Program-made: the position numbers and the translations under genes
The notes under the pieces: generated by a model
What the model was told of the DNA's origin: nothing
Seen by the model: only the letters and a program-made list of their open reading frames with translations
Database searches by the model: none
Shown: in pieces, positions 1 to 8,526 of the stretch
Layout of the letters: each line of letters begins with the position of its first letter
Numbering within the stretch: position 1 is the stretch's first letter
NCBI RefSeq assembly: GCF_002278925.1
Contig: NZ_NCJH01000001.1
Coordinates: 124,001 to 188,000, forward strand
Length of the DNA stretch: 64,000 nt
Reading direction: 5' to 3'
Origin: Polaromonas sp. 39-63-25
Lineage (GTDB): Bacteria; Pseudomonadota; Gammaproteobacteria; Burkholderiales; Burkholderiaceae_C

Positions 1-66
1 GGCATCGGCGTCACCGCCGACGCGCCGGACATCACCATCGGGGTCAAGTTCCCCTTCAGCTTCTGA
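1..66 (+). CDS. C-terminal end of an unidentified protein (partial)
   Basis: Only the last 21 codons and a TGA stop are in the window; the gene begins to the left. The visible tail alternates hydrophobic and polar residues and ends in Phe (FPFSF). A terminal aromatic residue of this kind is typical of the last strand of outer-membrane beta-barrels, so an outer-membrane or secreted barrel protein is possible. That is inference from a very short piece and no family can be named. Confidence 0.45.
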   Translation, partial: GIGVTADAPDITIGVKFPFSF

Positions 67-218
67 CCTTGCCGGCGTCGGTCAGCACCACAGCGCGATG
101 GCAACGCTCGAAGCGGGCCGTGCCCGGCTTCAAGCGGTTGGATCTGCCGGGTGACCGCCGATCGGGTGAGGACCAACTCGGCTGCCTCGTGCGTGAAACC
201 GAAAGGGAGGCCTGCCAT
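67..218 (-). pseudogene. Remnant of a LysR-type regulator helix-turn-helix
   Basis: From an ATG at 218 the minus strand reads FTHEAAELVLTRSAVTRQIQ and then PLEAGHGPL. This matches the conserved N-terminal helix-turn-helix of LysR-family regulators (AAExLxxTQSAVSRQIxxLE). About 106 nt in, the reading frame must shift by one base near position 113 to continue as FERCHRAVVLTDAG, the next conserved LysR stretch. After that the homology ends at the stop codon of the neighbouring plus-strand gene. The whole effector-binding domain is missing. This is a decayed, frameshifted fragment about 45 codons long. The remainder of this gene-free stretch (219-370) shows nothing I recognise. Confidence 0.6.
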
Positions 219-370
219 GCTTGACGATTCAAGGCCCTTTTTCCCTGCCCCTTCCCCACCATGCGACGTTCGGTGTGTCCGGTGCCGCCGGCGTACAAAT
301 CCTCCGCCACGAAAAAACCAGCCGGAGGGCGGCGCGCCCCCGTAGACGGCTACCGTCCTGTGCCCCGGCC

Positions 371-730
371 TCAGGAGCAGACGGCTTCGACGTTGTTGCC
401 GTCGGGGTCGATCAGGAAGGCGGCGTAATAGGTCGGGCTGTAATCCGGACGCGGGCCGGGTCCGCCGTTGTCGCTGGCGCCGGCTTTCAGGCCGGCTTTG
501 TAAAAGGCGTCAACGGCTTTGTGGCTGGCTGCACGGAACGCGATGTGGGTGCCGGGACCCTTGGCGCCCTGGGACGCATAAAGCCACAAGGCCGGTGCGT
601 CGGCCGGGCCGATGCCGGCGTAGCTGTCGTCGTGCGAGCTCAGCACATGGCCCAGCGGTGCGAGAGCGGCTTCGTAGAAACGGATGCTGGCTGCGAGGTC
701 CCTGACCTTTATGCCGAGGTGGTCGTACAT
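371..730 (-). CDS. VOC-family (glyoxalase/bleomycin-resistance-like) protein
   Basis: A 119-residue single-domain protein of the vicinal oxygen chelate superfamily. It opens with YDHLGIKV and has the SIRFYEAAL helix, THIAFRA near residue 61 and a C-terminal [10 protein letters not shown]. Likely metal ligands are H4, H62 and E115, the usual His/His/Glu pattern. Members include glyoxalases, extradiol dioxygenases and fosfomycin- or bleomycin-resistance proteins; the substrate cannot be read here. Its start overlaps the 3' end of the upstream AraC gene by 22 bp, so the two are probably translationally coupled at the end of a long minus-strand gene run. Confidence 0.85.
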   Translation of the reverse strand: MYDHLGIKVRDLAASIRFYEAALAPLGHVLSSHDDSYAGIGPADAPALWLYASQGAKGPGTHIAFRAASHKAVDAFYKAGLKAGASDNGGPGPRPDYSPTYYAAFLIDPDGNNVEAVCS

Positions 731-1626
731 GGTGATTTCCTGCTTGAAGAGTGGATCAAGCGGTCATCATCGAGCAGTGCGGCCATGCGGTCTTGGAGAA
801 TCTTGCGCTCTCCTTTCAGGCCTTTTCTCGCGGCCTGGCGGAAGGCACGCGGCGAGACGCCGGCCGCGCGGTGGAAGGTGCGCACGAAGTTGCTGAGATC
901 GGCAAACCCGACGTCCAGCGCCACATCGGTGACAGGCCGGTCGCCGCTGGCCAGCAGCCGCGCAGCGTGGCGCAGCCGGGAGCGCACCAGGTACTGGTGC
1001 GGCGAGACGCCGAGTACTCGCGAGAACAGCCGCAAAAAATGAAACGGGCTCAACCCCGCCTGGCTGGCGGCGTGGGCCAGGGCGATGTCTTCCTGCGAAT
1101 GGGTGGTGATCCACATCGCCGCGTCCACGGCGCGCCGGCGGTCTCTGGCGGTGGCGCGCTGCGGCGTTGCCTTGCGGCCTGTCACCACGTCTACAAAACG
1201 GGAGGCGAACCACAGACCGGCTTCGTCCAGGCCGACATCGCTCTCCTTGCAGGCCGCCGCCTGCGCCAACTCGCCCAGCACCATGAGTTCGGGCAAAGGC
1301 GGCAGGCCGCCGGTGCGCCAGGTGACGGCGTCGCCGCCGATCAGGTCGACAAAACCCGGCGAGAGATGGAAAGCCAGGCATTCGTCGCCGCAGACATGGT
1401 GGTCATGGGTGCACATGAACTCGTCGCCCGGGTGGCCCACCAGCACCGAGCCGGCGACCAGCTCATAACTCTCGCCGCGCGTGCGATAGCCGAAACTGCC
1501 CTTGCGTACGTACGACACCGAGTAGCCGCTGTGCACCTCGGTGAATGGCCTGGCGTCGGGACCGGTGCTGCAGCGGTAGTCAACGACCTCGATGGGGCCG
1601 GACTGCAGTGCGGTGGCGGTCAGCAT
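709..1626 (-). CDS. AraC-family transcriptional regulator
   Basis: A 305-residue regulator. The N-terminal half is a cupin-like sensing domain (residues about 1-150, with a HHVCGDEC segment). The C-terminal double helix-turn-helix of about 100 residues includes the AraC signature around [18 protein letters not shown] and GVSPRAFR. I chose the ATG at 1626 because AGGAGAGG lies just upstream; a longer reading to 1755 would run into the upstream SDR gene. It sits 13 bp after the SDR gene and overlaps the VOC gene, so it is co-transcribed with possible targets. The ligand is unknown. Confidence 0.85.
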   Translation of the reverse strand: MLTATALQSGPIEVVDYRCSTGPDARPFTEVHSGYSVSYVRKGSFGYRTRGESYELVAGSVLVGHPGDEFMCTHDHHVCGDECLAFHLSPGFVDLIGGDAVTWRTGGLPPLPELMVLGELAQAAACKESDVGLDEAGLWFASRFVDVVTGRKATPQRATARDRRRAVDAAMWITTHSQEDIALAHAASQAGLSPFHFLRLFSRVLGVSPHQYLVRSRLRHAARLLASGDRPVTDVALDVGFADLSNFVRTFHRAAGVSPRAFRQAARKGLKGERKILQDRMAALLDDDRLIHSSSRKSPCTTTSA

Positions 1627-1639
1627 GAACGCCTCTCCT

Positions 1640-2545
1640 TCAGGCCTCGCGCAAGGCCTTCTTGAGCTCCTCGCCAATCTCCGGCTTGTGCGCAAACGGG
1701 TTGGTCGGGTTGCGCGCCTGCAGGATGTCTTCCAGCCGCGTCTGCACCGAGCCAATGGCCTTGGGGTGGCTGTAGATGTAGAACTGGTTGGCGGCGATCG
1801 CGTCGAACACCTTTTGTGCCACGTCGGCCGCCGTCACCTTGCCGGAGCCGACCGCCTTGTCGCTCATGGCCTGGCCGATCAATTGGCTTTTGGTCGGCCT
1901 GGCGGCCGGCAGCTCATCGGGCCGGTTGCGCTGGCTCTGGCTGATGCCGGTGGGCACGAAGAAGGGGCACAGCACCGAAGCGCTGATCTGGTCGGTGACC
2001 AGCGCGAGGTCCTGGTACAGGGTTTCGCTCATGCTGACCACCGCATGTTTGCTGACGTTGTATATGCCCATGTTGGGCGCATTGAGCAGCCCGGCCATGC
2101 TCGCGGTGTTGACGATGTGGCCCTGCCAGGCCGGGTCTTTTTTGGCGGCTTCCAGCATCATGGGCGTGAACACACGCACGCCATGCGCCACCCCCATGAG
2201 GTTGACGCCGATGACCCATTCCCAGTCCTTCAGCGTGTTCTCCCAGATCAGGCCCCCTGCCCCGACACCGGCGTTGTTGAAGACAAAATGCGGCGCGCCG
2301 AAACGTGCCAGCACGGCGGCGCCCAGCGCTTCGACCTCGGCGGCTTTGGACACGTCGAGGCGGAAAGCCAGCACCTGCGCGCCGGCGGCGGTCATTTCAG
2401 CCGCGGCCTTGTCGAGCGCATCCTGCTGCACATCGGCGAGCACGAGGTTCATGCCGAGCCGTGCGCCTATGCGTGCGCACTCGAGGCCGAAGCCCGAGCC
2501 TGCACCGGTGAGAACGGCGGTTTTGCCTTTGAAGTCACTGATCAT
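1640..2545 (-). CDS. SDR-family oxidoreductase
   Basis: A 301-residue classical short-chain dehydrogenase/reductase. The cofactor motif TGAGSGFG is at residues 13-20, NNAG at 90-93, and the catalytic Ser149 and Tyr162-x3-Lys166 are present. An Asp after the second strand (LADVQQ) favours NAD(H). Length is slightly above the 250-residue norm because of a C-terminal extension. The start ATG overlaps the stop of the upstream acetyltransferase gene as ATGA, which indicates operon membership. In a fatty-acid-type gene block it may act on a hydroxyacyl intermediate or an alcohol, but the substrate is not established. Confidence 0.9.
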   Translation of the reverse strand: MISDFKGKTAVLTGAGSGFGLECARIGARLGMNLVLADVQQDALDKAAAEMTAAGAQVLAFRLDVSKAAEVEALGAAVLARFGAPHFVFNNAGVGAGGLIWENTLKDWEWVIGVNLMGVAHGVRVFTPMMLEAAKKDPAWQGHIVNTASMAGLLNAPNMGIYNVSKHAVVSMSETLYQDLALVTDQISASVLCPFFVPTGISQSQRNRPDELPAARPTKSQLIGQAMSDKAVGSGKVTAADVAQKVFDAIAANQFYIYSHPKAIGSVQTRLEDILQARNPTNPFAHKPEIGEELKKALREA

Positions 2546-3012
2546 GTTTGCTCCTGAAATGAAAGGGGTCGCAGCATCTCCACATGCGGAATGCCGTCTT
2601 CGATGTAGGGGTCTCCTGCTTTCGCAAAACCGTGCTGCAAATAAAATTTCTCAAGCCGTGCCTGCGCGCCTATACGGATGGGCTGCGCACCCCACTGCTC
2701 AACTACGCAGGCGATGGCCTGGCGCATGAGCTCGTGGCCCTGGCCGCTTCCGCGCAGGATCTGGCGGGTGATCACGCGCCCTATGCTCGCTTCGGCAAAC
2801 TTCACACCGGGAGGAAAGCAGCGCGCATAGGCTACCAGCCCGCCATCGGCGGTACCCAGAAGGTGCACGGCCGCGTGGTCTGCACCGTCCATGTCCTGAT
2901 AGATGCCGGCCTGCTCCATCACGAAAACTTCCGTGCGAAGCTGCAGGACGTCATAAAGCTCGGTAGTGGTCAGCGCCGCAAAGGGGACAGACCGCCAGGT
3001 GATGCCGCTCAT
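2542..3012 (-). CDS. elaA: GNAT-family acetyltransferase, ElaA type
   Basis: A 156-residue protein. The N-terminal segment ELYDVLQLRTEVFVMEQ followed by YQDMDGADHAAVHL is characteristic of the ElaA subgroup of GCN5-related N-acetyltransferases. The acetyl-CoA-binding region is GRVITRQILRGSGQGHELM (about residues 78-96), containing the RGxGxG-type loop. The biological substrate of ElaA is unknown. It overlaps both neighbours by 4 bp (GST upstream, SDR downstream), so it lies inside a tightly packed operon. No sign of truncation. Confidence 0.85.
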   Translation of the reverse strand: MSGITWRSVPFAALTTTELYDVLQLRTEVFVMEQAGIYQDMDGADHAAVHLLGTADGGLVAYARCFPPGVKFAEASIGRVITRQILRGSGQGHELMRQAIACVVEQWGAQPIRIGAQARLEKFYLQHGFAKAGDPYIEDGIPHVEMLRPLSFQEQT

Positions 3013-3962
3013 GCCTGGGCGACAGTCTTCATGGCATAACCGATGCGCGGGAAGTGCACATGCAGCGTGCCGGCGCGCTCGTCGGTGCGGCTCAAGGTGT
3101 AGTGCGTACGTGTCGCGGCGATCAGCTCACCTTCGGTGGGCTCGGGGCCGAAACTTTCGGCCGTGATGCTGACGCGGCTGCCCAGCGGAATGCCATGTTC
3201 GTCCTGGAAGGTGCTGTCAGTCAACAGGCCGTGGCCGACCGGCATGGGGTCGGCAGCTGCCGCTGCAGCGATGGCCTGGACCGCATCGAATTTTTCCATG
3301 CTGCCGTGGCCGATGGCGGCCATGCGGTCCATCCACTCGAGTACGGCCGGCGTGAGCTGCAGGATGTCGGCTACCACGGGCGTGCGCACCCGGGTGAACC
3401 ACAGCGGGTGGTAGGCGGAAAAGTCGGCGATGCAGGGCACCTGGCCGAGCAGGAAAGGTTGTTCGTCGAGCATGTCCGACAAGCGCCGCAAGTAGGACTT
3501 GTAAGCCGCGGCTGCATCGGCCGGACGCAGCCGCGTCATGTTGAAACTCATGGCCTTGCGGTCTTCGCCGAAAGCCCTGGCGGCCTCGGGGGGCGCGCCG
3601 GCAAACATGTGCGCAGCGCCTTTGGGGCCCAGGTTGTGCGCCATGGCGGCCCAGAACAGTGTGCTGTCGGCCCACTGCGCGATGATGCGCGCCAGACCCT
3701 TGCCCGGCTCGGGGTAGAGCGAAGGCGCGGGCTGCAGGTGCTCGAGCACATCGGCGATCAGCGCGCTGTCGCAATAGATGTCGGCACCGACCTGCAAAAA
3801 CGGTGTCTTGCGGTAGCCACCGGTTAGCGCCAGCACGTCGGGCTTGGGCATGATGCTGGGGATGATCACCGACTTCCAGGCCAGTTGCTTGTAGCCGAGG
3901 ATGAGGCGGACCTTCTCGGAAAACGGCGAGGTCGGGTAGTGGTGAAGAATCAGGTCGGCCAT
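3009..3962 (-). CDS. Glutathione S-transferase family protein
   Basis: A 317-residue protein with an N-terminal thioredoxin-fold domain: LHHYPTSPFSEKVRLIL at residues 5-21, the cis-Pro segment YRKTPFLQVG and the DSALIADVLE glutathione-contact region. A long helical domain follows. There is no N-terminal active-site Cys; a Ser or Tyr near residue 10-14 may serve. At 317 residues it is longer than the usual 200-230, with about 90 extra C-terminal residues of unknown role. GGAGCT precedes the ATG. It overlaps the elaA-like gene by 4 bp. A detoxification role is inferred from the family only. Confidence 0.85.
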   Translation of the reverse strand: MADLILHHYPTSPFSEKVRLILGYKQLAWKSVIIPSIMPKPDVLALTGGYRKTPFLQVGADIYCDSALIADVLEHLQPAPSLYPEPGKGLARIIAQWADSTLFWAAMAHNLGPKGAAHMFAGAPPEAARAFGEDRKAMSFNMTRLRPADAAAAYKSYLRRLSDMLDEQPFLLGQVPCIADFSAYHPLWFTRVRTPVVADILQLTPAVLEWMDRMAAIGHGSMEKFDAVQAIAAAAAADPMPVGHGLLTDSTFQDEHGIPLGSRVSITAESFGPEPTEGELIAATRTHYTLSRTDERAGTLHVHFPRIGYAMKTVAQA

Positions 3963-3978
3963 GGGAGCTCCAGTTGAC

Positions 3979-4047
3979 CGTCATCCCGGGCTTGACCCGG
4001 GATCCATGACGGTGTGCCAGGGATGGATTGCGGATCAAGTCCGCAAT
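3979..4047. repeat. Tandem pair of intergenic palindromes
   Basis: Two related hairpins lie in the 100 bp between the aidB-like gene and the GST gene. The first has the core CCCGGGCTTGACCCGGG (3985-4001) flanked by GTCAT and ATGAC. The second has the core ATTGCGGATCAAGTCCGCAAT (4027-4047), a near-perfect 21-bp palindrome. Both share a central CTTGA/TCAAG loop. The layout resembles short interspersed palindromic repeats scattered in proteobacterial genomes. They could form stable stems in the operon mRNA. Confidence 0.7.
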
Positions 4048-4062
4048 GACAGGAACACAAAT

Positions 4063-5703
4063 TCATCGCGGCATGGCGCGGTTGATCAGGGCGTCGAAAT
4101 CCACATCGGCGCCCAGAGTGCCGAAAGCCTGGCCCCAGTCGCCGCCCAGCCGTGAATCGCAGAAAGCCTCGAACACGGCGGCGGGCGCGCTCTGGTACAG
4201 CAGCGCGGCCTGCACGGCCAGCGCCACGTCCTGCGCCAGCCGCCGGGCCTCCATTTCGTTGGCCATCTCCTCGACACGGGTCGGCAAGGCCGCGGCCAGC
4301 CGGTCCAGCGCCGGGTGGGCGCCTTGGGCGGGTGCCAGTTCCTGCGCCAGTGCGGCGGCGGCATCGGCCTTGCGCAGTGCGCGCAACAGGTCCAGCGCCA
4401 TGATGTTGCCGGCACCTTCCCAGATCGAGTTGAGCGGCATCTCGCGGTAGATGCGGGCCATGATGCCTTCGCCGCCCTCCTCCACATAACCGTTGCCGCC
4501 CAGGCATTCCATGGCTTCCTGCGCAAAGTGGCTGCCGCGTTTGCAGATCCAGAACTTGGCGACCGGCGTGAGCAGGCGCGCCATCGCCTGTTCGTGCGGG
4601 TCGGCGCTGTGGTCAAAGGCCCGGGCCAGCCGGATGGCGAGCGCGGTGGCCGCTTCGGATTCGAGTGCCAGGTCGGCCAGCACGTTGCGCATCAGCGGCT
4701 GGTCGATCAGCGGCCGGCCGAAGGCTTCGCGCTGCGCGCAATGGTTCAGCGCAATGCTCAACGCCTGGCGCATCAGGCCACTGGTGCCGAGTGCACAGTC
4801 CAGCCGCGTCATGGTGCCCATCTCGAGGATTTGCGGCACACCGCGGCCTTCCTCGCCGACCAGCCAGGCGGTGGCGCTATTGAACTCGACTTCGGAGCTT
4901 GCGTTGGCCTTGTTGCCGAGTTTGTCTTTCAGGCGCTGGATGTGGGTCGTGTTGAGGCTGCCGTCCGGCAGGACGCGCGGAATGAAAAAGCAGCTCAGTC
5001 CTGCGGGCGCCTGGGCCAGCACCAGGAAGGCGTCGCACATGGGCGCCGAGAAAAACCACTTGTGGCCGGTCAGGCGAAAGCGCTGGCCCCACCCGTCGCT
5101 GCCATCGGGCACGGCCTGCGTCGTGTTGGCGCGCACGTCGGAGCCGCCCTGCTTCTCGGTCATGCCCATGCCCATGGTCACACCGGTTTTTTCCGAGAAC
5201 AGCTTGAGCGCCGGGTCGTAGGCACGGCTGGTGAGCCGGGGTGCCCAGTCGGCGTGGATGGCGGCGTTGTCGCGCAGCGCCGGCGTGACCGCGTAGGTCA
5301 TGGAGATCGGGCACAGGATGGACGGCTCCAGCTCGGTGAAAAGCATGAAACCGGCGGCTCTGAGCACGTGGGGTGATGCGCCTTCGCCGTTCCAAGGCGT
5401 GCCGTGCAGCCCCGCCTTGGTGGCAGCATCCATGAGCACGTGATAACTCGGATGAAACTCCACCTGGTCCACCCGCCGGCCAAAGCGGTCGTGGCTGTGC
5501 AACTGCGGCGTGTGCGTGTTGGCCAGGCGCGCATGCGTTTGCATCTCCGCACTGCCAAGGTTTGCTCCCAGCGCACTCAGCTCCGCCGTCGCCAGCTGCG
5601 GCGCATTGAATTTCAGCGCATCGCGCAGGCCGCGGTTGGTGTCGAACAGGTTGTAGTCGACCAGCGGCTCGGGCTGGTTGAAGACTTCGTGGGTGACATT
5701 CAT
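4063..5703 (-). CDS. aidB: AidB-like acyl-CoA dehydrogenase family protein
   Basis: A 546-residue flavoprotein of the acyl-CoA dehydrogenase superfamily. The N-terminus (THEVFNQPEPLVDYNLF, then GRRVDQVEFHPSYH) matches E. coli AidB, as does the length (541 in E. coli). The FAD-binding stretch GMGMTEKQGGSDVRAN and the C-terminal CLGGNGYVEEGG are present. AidB is linked to the adaptive response to alkylation and has weak isovaleryl-CoA dehydrogenase activity. Here it sits in a beta-oxidation-like block, so a catabolic role is also possible. AAGGGATGCC precedes the ATG. Assignment to the AidB subgroup is firm; function in this organism is not. Confidence 0.88.
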   Translation of the reverse strand: MNVTHEVFNQPEPLVDYNLFDTNRGLRDALKFNAPQLATAELSALGANLGSAEMQTHARLANTHTPQLHSHDRFGRRVDQVEFHPSYHVLMDAATKAGLHGTPWNGEGASPHVLRAAGFMLFTELEPSILCPISMTYAVTPALRDNAAIHADWAPRLTSRAYDPALKLFSEKTGVTMGMGMTEKQGGSDVRANTTQAVPDGSDGWGQRFRLTGHKWFFSAPMCDAFLVLAQAPAGLSCFFIPRVLPDGSLNTTHIQRLKDKLGNKANASSEVEFNSATAWLVGEEGRGVPQILEMGTMTRLDCALGTSGLMRQALSIALNHCAQREAFGRPLIDQPLMRNVLADLALESEAATALAIRLARAFDHSADPHEQAMARLLTPVAKFWICKRGSHFAQEAMECLGGNGYVEEGGEGIMARIYREMPLNSIWEGAGNIMALDLLRALRKADAAAALAQELAPAQGAHPALDRLAAALPTRVEEMANEMEARRLAQDVALAVQAALLYQSAPAAVFEAFCDSRLGGDWGQAFGTLGADVDFDALINRAMPR

Positions 5704-5736
5704 GGCATCCCTTTCAACGGCGGAGAAAATGCCGTG

Positions 5737-6753
5737 TCAGACCAACTTGACTAACTGCTTGCCGAAATTTTTGCCCTTCAGCAGGCCAAGAAAAGCTTCC
5801 GGAGCCGCAGCGATGCCCTGCGCAACGGTCTCGCGCGGCTTGAGCTTGCCGGTGCCAACCAGCGTGCCGAGTTCCTTCAGGGCCTCGGGCCAGACTTCCA
5901 TGTGTTCGCTGACGATGAAGCCCTGGATTTTCAGGCGATTCGTCAAAATCAGTTGCGGATACGTCATGGGCAGCGGCTGGCCGTCATAACCGGCGATCAT
6001 GCCGCACAGCGCGATGCGGCCGAAAGCGTTCATGCGCGTGAGCACGGCGTCCAGGATCATGCCGCCGACGTTCTCGAAGTAGCCGTCGATGCCGTCGGGA
6101 CAGGCTTCCTTGAGCGCCTTCGACAGCGAAGCCGCGTCCTTGTGCAGCTTGTAGTCGATGCAGGCGTCAAAGCCCAGTTCATCGACGGCGTATTTGCATT
6201 TGTCCGGCCCGCCGGCAATGCCGACGGCGCGGCAGCCGCGCGCCTTGGCGAGCGCCCCGAAGGCACTGCCCACGGCGCCGGTGGCGGCGCTGACCACCAC
6301 GGTCTGGCCGGCTTTCGGCTCAATGATTTTCACCAGGCCGTACCAGGCTGTGACGCCGGGCATGCCCACGGCGCCCAGGTAATGCGACAGCGGCACATGG
6401 GTAGTGTCGACCTTGCGCAGGGCGCCAGGCTGGGTTGCATCGACCACGCTGTACTCCTGCCAGCCGCCCATGCCGACCACCTTGTCGCCGACGGCGAACT
6501 TCGGGTTTTTCGACTCGACCACCTCGCCGGCCGTGCCGCCACCCATGACCTGGCCCAGGGCCTGCGGCTGGGCATAACTCTTGGCGTCGTTCATGCGGCC
6601 GCGCATGTAGGGGTCCAGGCTCAGGTAGTGGTGGCGCACCAGCACCTGGCCGTCCGCCAGCGCGGGCGTGTCGCTGCTGACAAGCTTGAAGTTGCTGGCG
6701 ACGGCTTCGCCGCTGGGACGGTTGTCGAGAAGGATTTGCTGGTTGAGTGGCAT
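5737..6753 (-). CDS. NADP-dependent oxidoreductase, CurA/YncB type
   Basis: A 338-residue zinc-independent medium-chain dehydrogenase/reductase. It opens NQQILLDNRPSGEAVASNF, has the DPYMRGRM motif near residue 47, and the NADP site AATGAVGSAFGALAKARG in the middle, as in curcumin/prostaglandin and alkenal reductases. These reduce the C=C bond of alpha,beta-unsaturated carbonyls with NADPH. AGGAGA lies upstream of the ATG. It is 33 bp upstream of aidB and apparently in the same operon. The specific enone substrate cannot be inferred. Confidence 0.88.
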   Translation of the reverse strand: MPLNQQILLDNRPSGEAVASNFKLVSSDTPALADGQVLVRHHYLSLDPYMRGRMNDAKSYAQPQALGQVMGGGTAGEVVESKNPKFAVGDKVVGMGGWQEYSVVDATQPGALRKVDTTHVPLSHYLGAVGMPGVTAWYGLVKIIEPKAGQTVVVSAATGAVGSAFGALAKARGCRAVGIAGGPDKCKYAVDELGFDACIDYKLHKDAASLSKALKEACPDGIDGYFENVGGMILDAVLTRMNAFGRIALCGMIAGYDGQPLPMTYPQLILTNRLKIQGFIVSEHMEVWPEALKELGTLVGTGKLKPRETVAQGIAAAPEAFLGLLKGKNFGKQLVKLV

Positions 6754-6771
6754 GGGGGTGTCTCCTGGTGT

Positions 6772-6826
6772 GCTATAAATTTGCGAGCTACTGGCGCCCG
6801 TGGGACAAGGGCTGAAGCACGATTTG
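6772..6826 (+). repeat. 55-57 bp interspersed element, copy 1 (intergenic)
   Basis: Reads GCTAT at the start, GAGCTACTGGCGCC in the middle and GGGCTGAAGC near the end, the same order and spacing as the copies at 30133, 33295, 47032, 50768 and 54435. It fills most of the 97-bp gap between the thioesterase and CurA-like genes and so lies in the presumed operon mRNA. Confidence 0.7.
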
Positions 6827-6850
6827 TCTTGTAAAAATATGTTTTTTCCA

Positions 6851-7291
6851 CTAATCCGTCGAAATGACGGTCTGGAGGGCGTTCACCCCTTTGGGGCCTA
6901 CGGGCAGGCGTTTGACGTACTTGAAGGTGCCGGTGGCATGCGAGCAGATACGGCCCTGGTCGTCGTACACCGTGCCTTCGGTGAAGGCCATGGTTGCTGT
7001 GCGGTGGATCAGCCGGCCCTTGGCTGTCAGCTTGCTGCCGTCACCGGGCGCCGGGCGCATGAAGCTGGTTTTCATCTCGATGGTGACCACGCCCATGTCC
7101 TGCTGCACACTGCGCGCCGCCGTTGCCATGACCACGTCCTGCAGCGTCATCAGTGCGCCGCCGTGCGTGACATGAAACGAGTTCAGGTGCTCGGCCAGGG
7201 GCGTGTAGTCGATCTGCGAGGCCCCGCCTTCGAACAGCACGAGCTCGAAACCGAGGTGATGGACAAAGGGAATCTCGACGCCGAATTTCAT
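6851..7291 (-). CDS. PaaI-type hotdog-fold thioesterase
   Basis: A 146-residue hotdog protein. The segment NSFHVTHGGALMTLQDVVM (about residues 37-55) contains the HGGxxxxLxD signature of PaaI-like acyl-CoA thioesterases, with the catalytic acidic residue in LQD. A second conserved stretch, TIEMKTSFMRPAPG, follows. Such enzymes release CoA from acyl- or aryl-CoA and can relieve CoA trapping. It is one of two hotdog thioesterases in the block (the other is at 10399). AGGAAAA precedes the ATG. Substrate chain length unknown. Confidence 0.88.
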   Translation of the reverse strand: MKFGVEIPFVHHLGFELVLFEGGASQIDYTPLAEHLNSFHVTHGGALMTLQDVVMATAARSVQQDMGVVTIEMKTSFMRPAPGDGSKLTAKGRLIHRTATMAFTEGTVYDDQGRICSHATGTFKYVKRLPVGPKGVNALQTVISTD

Positions 7292-7424
7292 ACTTGTTTT
7301 TCCTGTGGGTGTAGCGAGCGGGCGTCAGGCGAGGCGGACGGAGCGCAGGAACCGGAACGTACCCCGGCACGTGAGGATTCCGGGCACCGCCCAACGACGC
7401 ATCACGCCTGCGCAGTAGCCCACG

Positions 7425-8216
7425 CTAGCCGCCTGTGACGGCGGAGACGCCGCCGTCCACGGCCAGCCACTGCGCGGTGATGTGTTTGCCGGCGTCCGAC
7501 GCGTACAGCACACACAGGCCCTTGAGGTCTTCGTCGTCGCCCAGGCGCTGCAGCGGCGCGTGGGCGGCCAGTTTTTCCTCGCCCAGGGCCTTGAGCGTGC
7601 CCACCGTCATTTTGCTCGGGAAAAAGCCCGGGCAAATCGCGTTGACGGTGATGTTGTACTTGCCCCATTCGCAACCCAGTGCGCGCGTGAAGTTGATCAC
7701 CGCCCCTTTGGACGTGTTGTAGGCCACGGTGGTCATCTCGGGCGGGTTGCCGCCCAGGCCGGCGATGGAGGCCACGTTGATGATGCGGCCGGAGCGCCGC
7801 GCGATCATGCTGTGTTTGGCGATGTGCTGGCTCAGGATGAAGTAGCCGCGGATGTTCAGGTTCATGACCTTGTCCCAGGCTTCGACCGGGTGGTCTTCGG
7901 CCGGCGCGCCCCAGGCGGCGCCCGCATTGTTGACGAGGATGTCTACATGGCCGAAGCGCTTGATGGTTTCATCGGCCAGCGCGCGGATGTCCGCTTCTTT
8001 CGAGCAATCGGCAGCGATCCAGTCCACGGCTATGCCGGCCGCCTTCAGCGTGGCGGCCGACTCTTCGAGGTCTTCTGCCTTGCGCGAACTCAGCATGATT
8101 TTGGCGCCGGCTTCGCCCAGCGCCTGCGCCAGCTGCAGGCCCAGGCCGCGTGAACCGCCGGTGACGAGGGCGGTCTTGCCGGTGAGGTCGAACAGCTGCT
8201 GGATGGTACGGGTCAT
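7425..8216 (-). CDS. SDR-family oxidoreductase
   Basis: A 263-residue classical SDR. The cofactor motif TGGSRGLG is at residues 19-26, NNAG at 96-99, and the catalytic Ser150, Tyr166 and Lys170 are present. An Arg in SSRKAEDLEE after strand 2 suggests NADP(H). Close relatives are annotated as gluconate 5-dehydrogenase-like or 3-oxoacyl-ACP-reductase-like enzymes, names that do not define the substrate. AAGGAGCCCC lies before the ATG. It is about 80 bp downstream of the small membrane protein gene in the beta-oxidation block. Confidence 0.9.
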   Translation of the reverse strand: MTRTIQQLFDLTGKTALVTGGSRGLGLQLAQALGEAGAKIMLSSRKAEDLEESAATLKAAGIAVDWIAADCSKEADIRALADETIKRFGHVDILVNNAGAAWGAPAEDHPVEAWDKVMNLNIRGYFILSQHIAKHSMIARRSGRIINVASIAGLGGNPPEMTTVAYNTSKGAVINFTRALGCEWGKYNITVNAICPGFFPSKMTVGTLKALGEEKLAAHAPLQRLGDDEDLKGLCVLYASDAGKHITAQWLAVDGGVSAVTGG

Positions 8217-8295
8217 GAGGGGCTCCTTGTTGTTGGGGAAGATGGGAACGAGTGTCGCGCAAAGCGCGCCTGCCGGCTGTCGCAGGCCGGACGGG

Positions 8296-8526
8296 TCAGT
8301 CGCTGCTGGTCAGGCGGGAACGCACGTAGATCAGCACAAAACCGATGGCCGCCGCGATGCCGCCAGCGACCACCATGGACCAGCCGAGGGCGGCATCCAT
8401 GCGCTGCACCGACAGGCCCAGCACCAGCGTGAGCAGCCCGCCGTAAATCAGGATCCAGATCAGCTGCTGCAGCCGGGCAATCGACTTGCTCGACGTGGTG
8501 CTACCCGATTCCTTGAAAAATCCCAT
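8296..8526 (-). CDS. Small two-helix membrane protein
   Basis: A 76-residue protein with a short polar N-terminus (GFFKESGSTTSSKSIARLQQ) and two predicted transmembrane segments (about residues 21-40 and 46-66). I chose ATG 8526 because it shares one base with the stop codon of the upstream acyl-CoA dehydrogenase (TGATG), which implies translational coupling. I do not recognise a family. Coupling to a dehydrogenase hints at a membrane-associated partner role, which is speculation. Confidence 0.7.
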   Translation of the reverse strand: MGFFKESGSTTSSKSIARLQQLIWILIYGGLLTLVLGLSVQRMDAALGWSMVVAGGIAAAIGFVLIYVRSRLTSSD

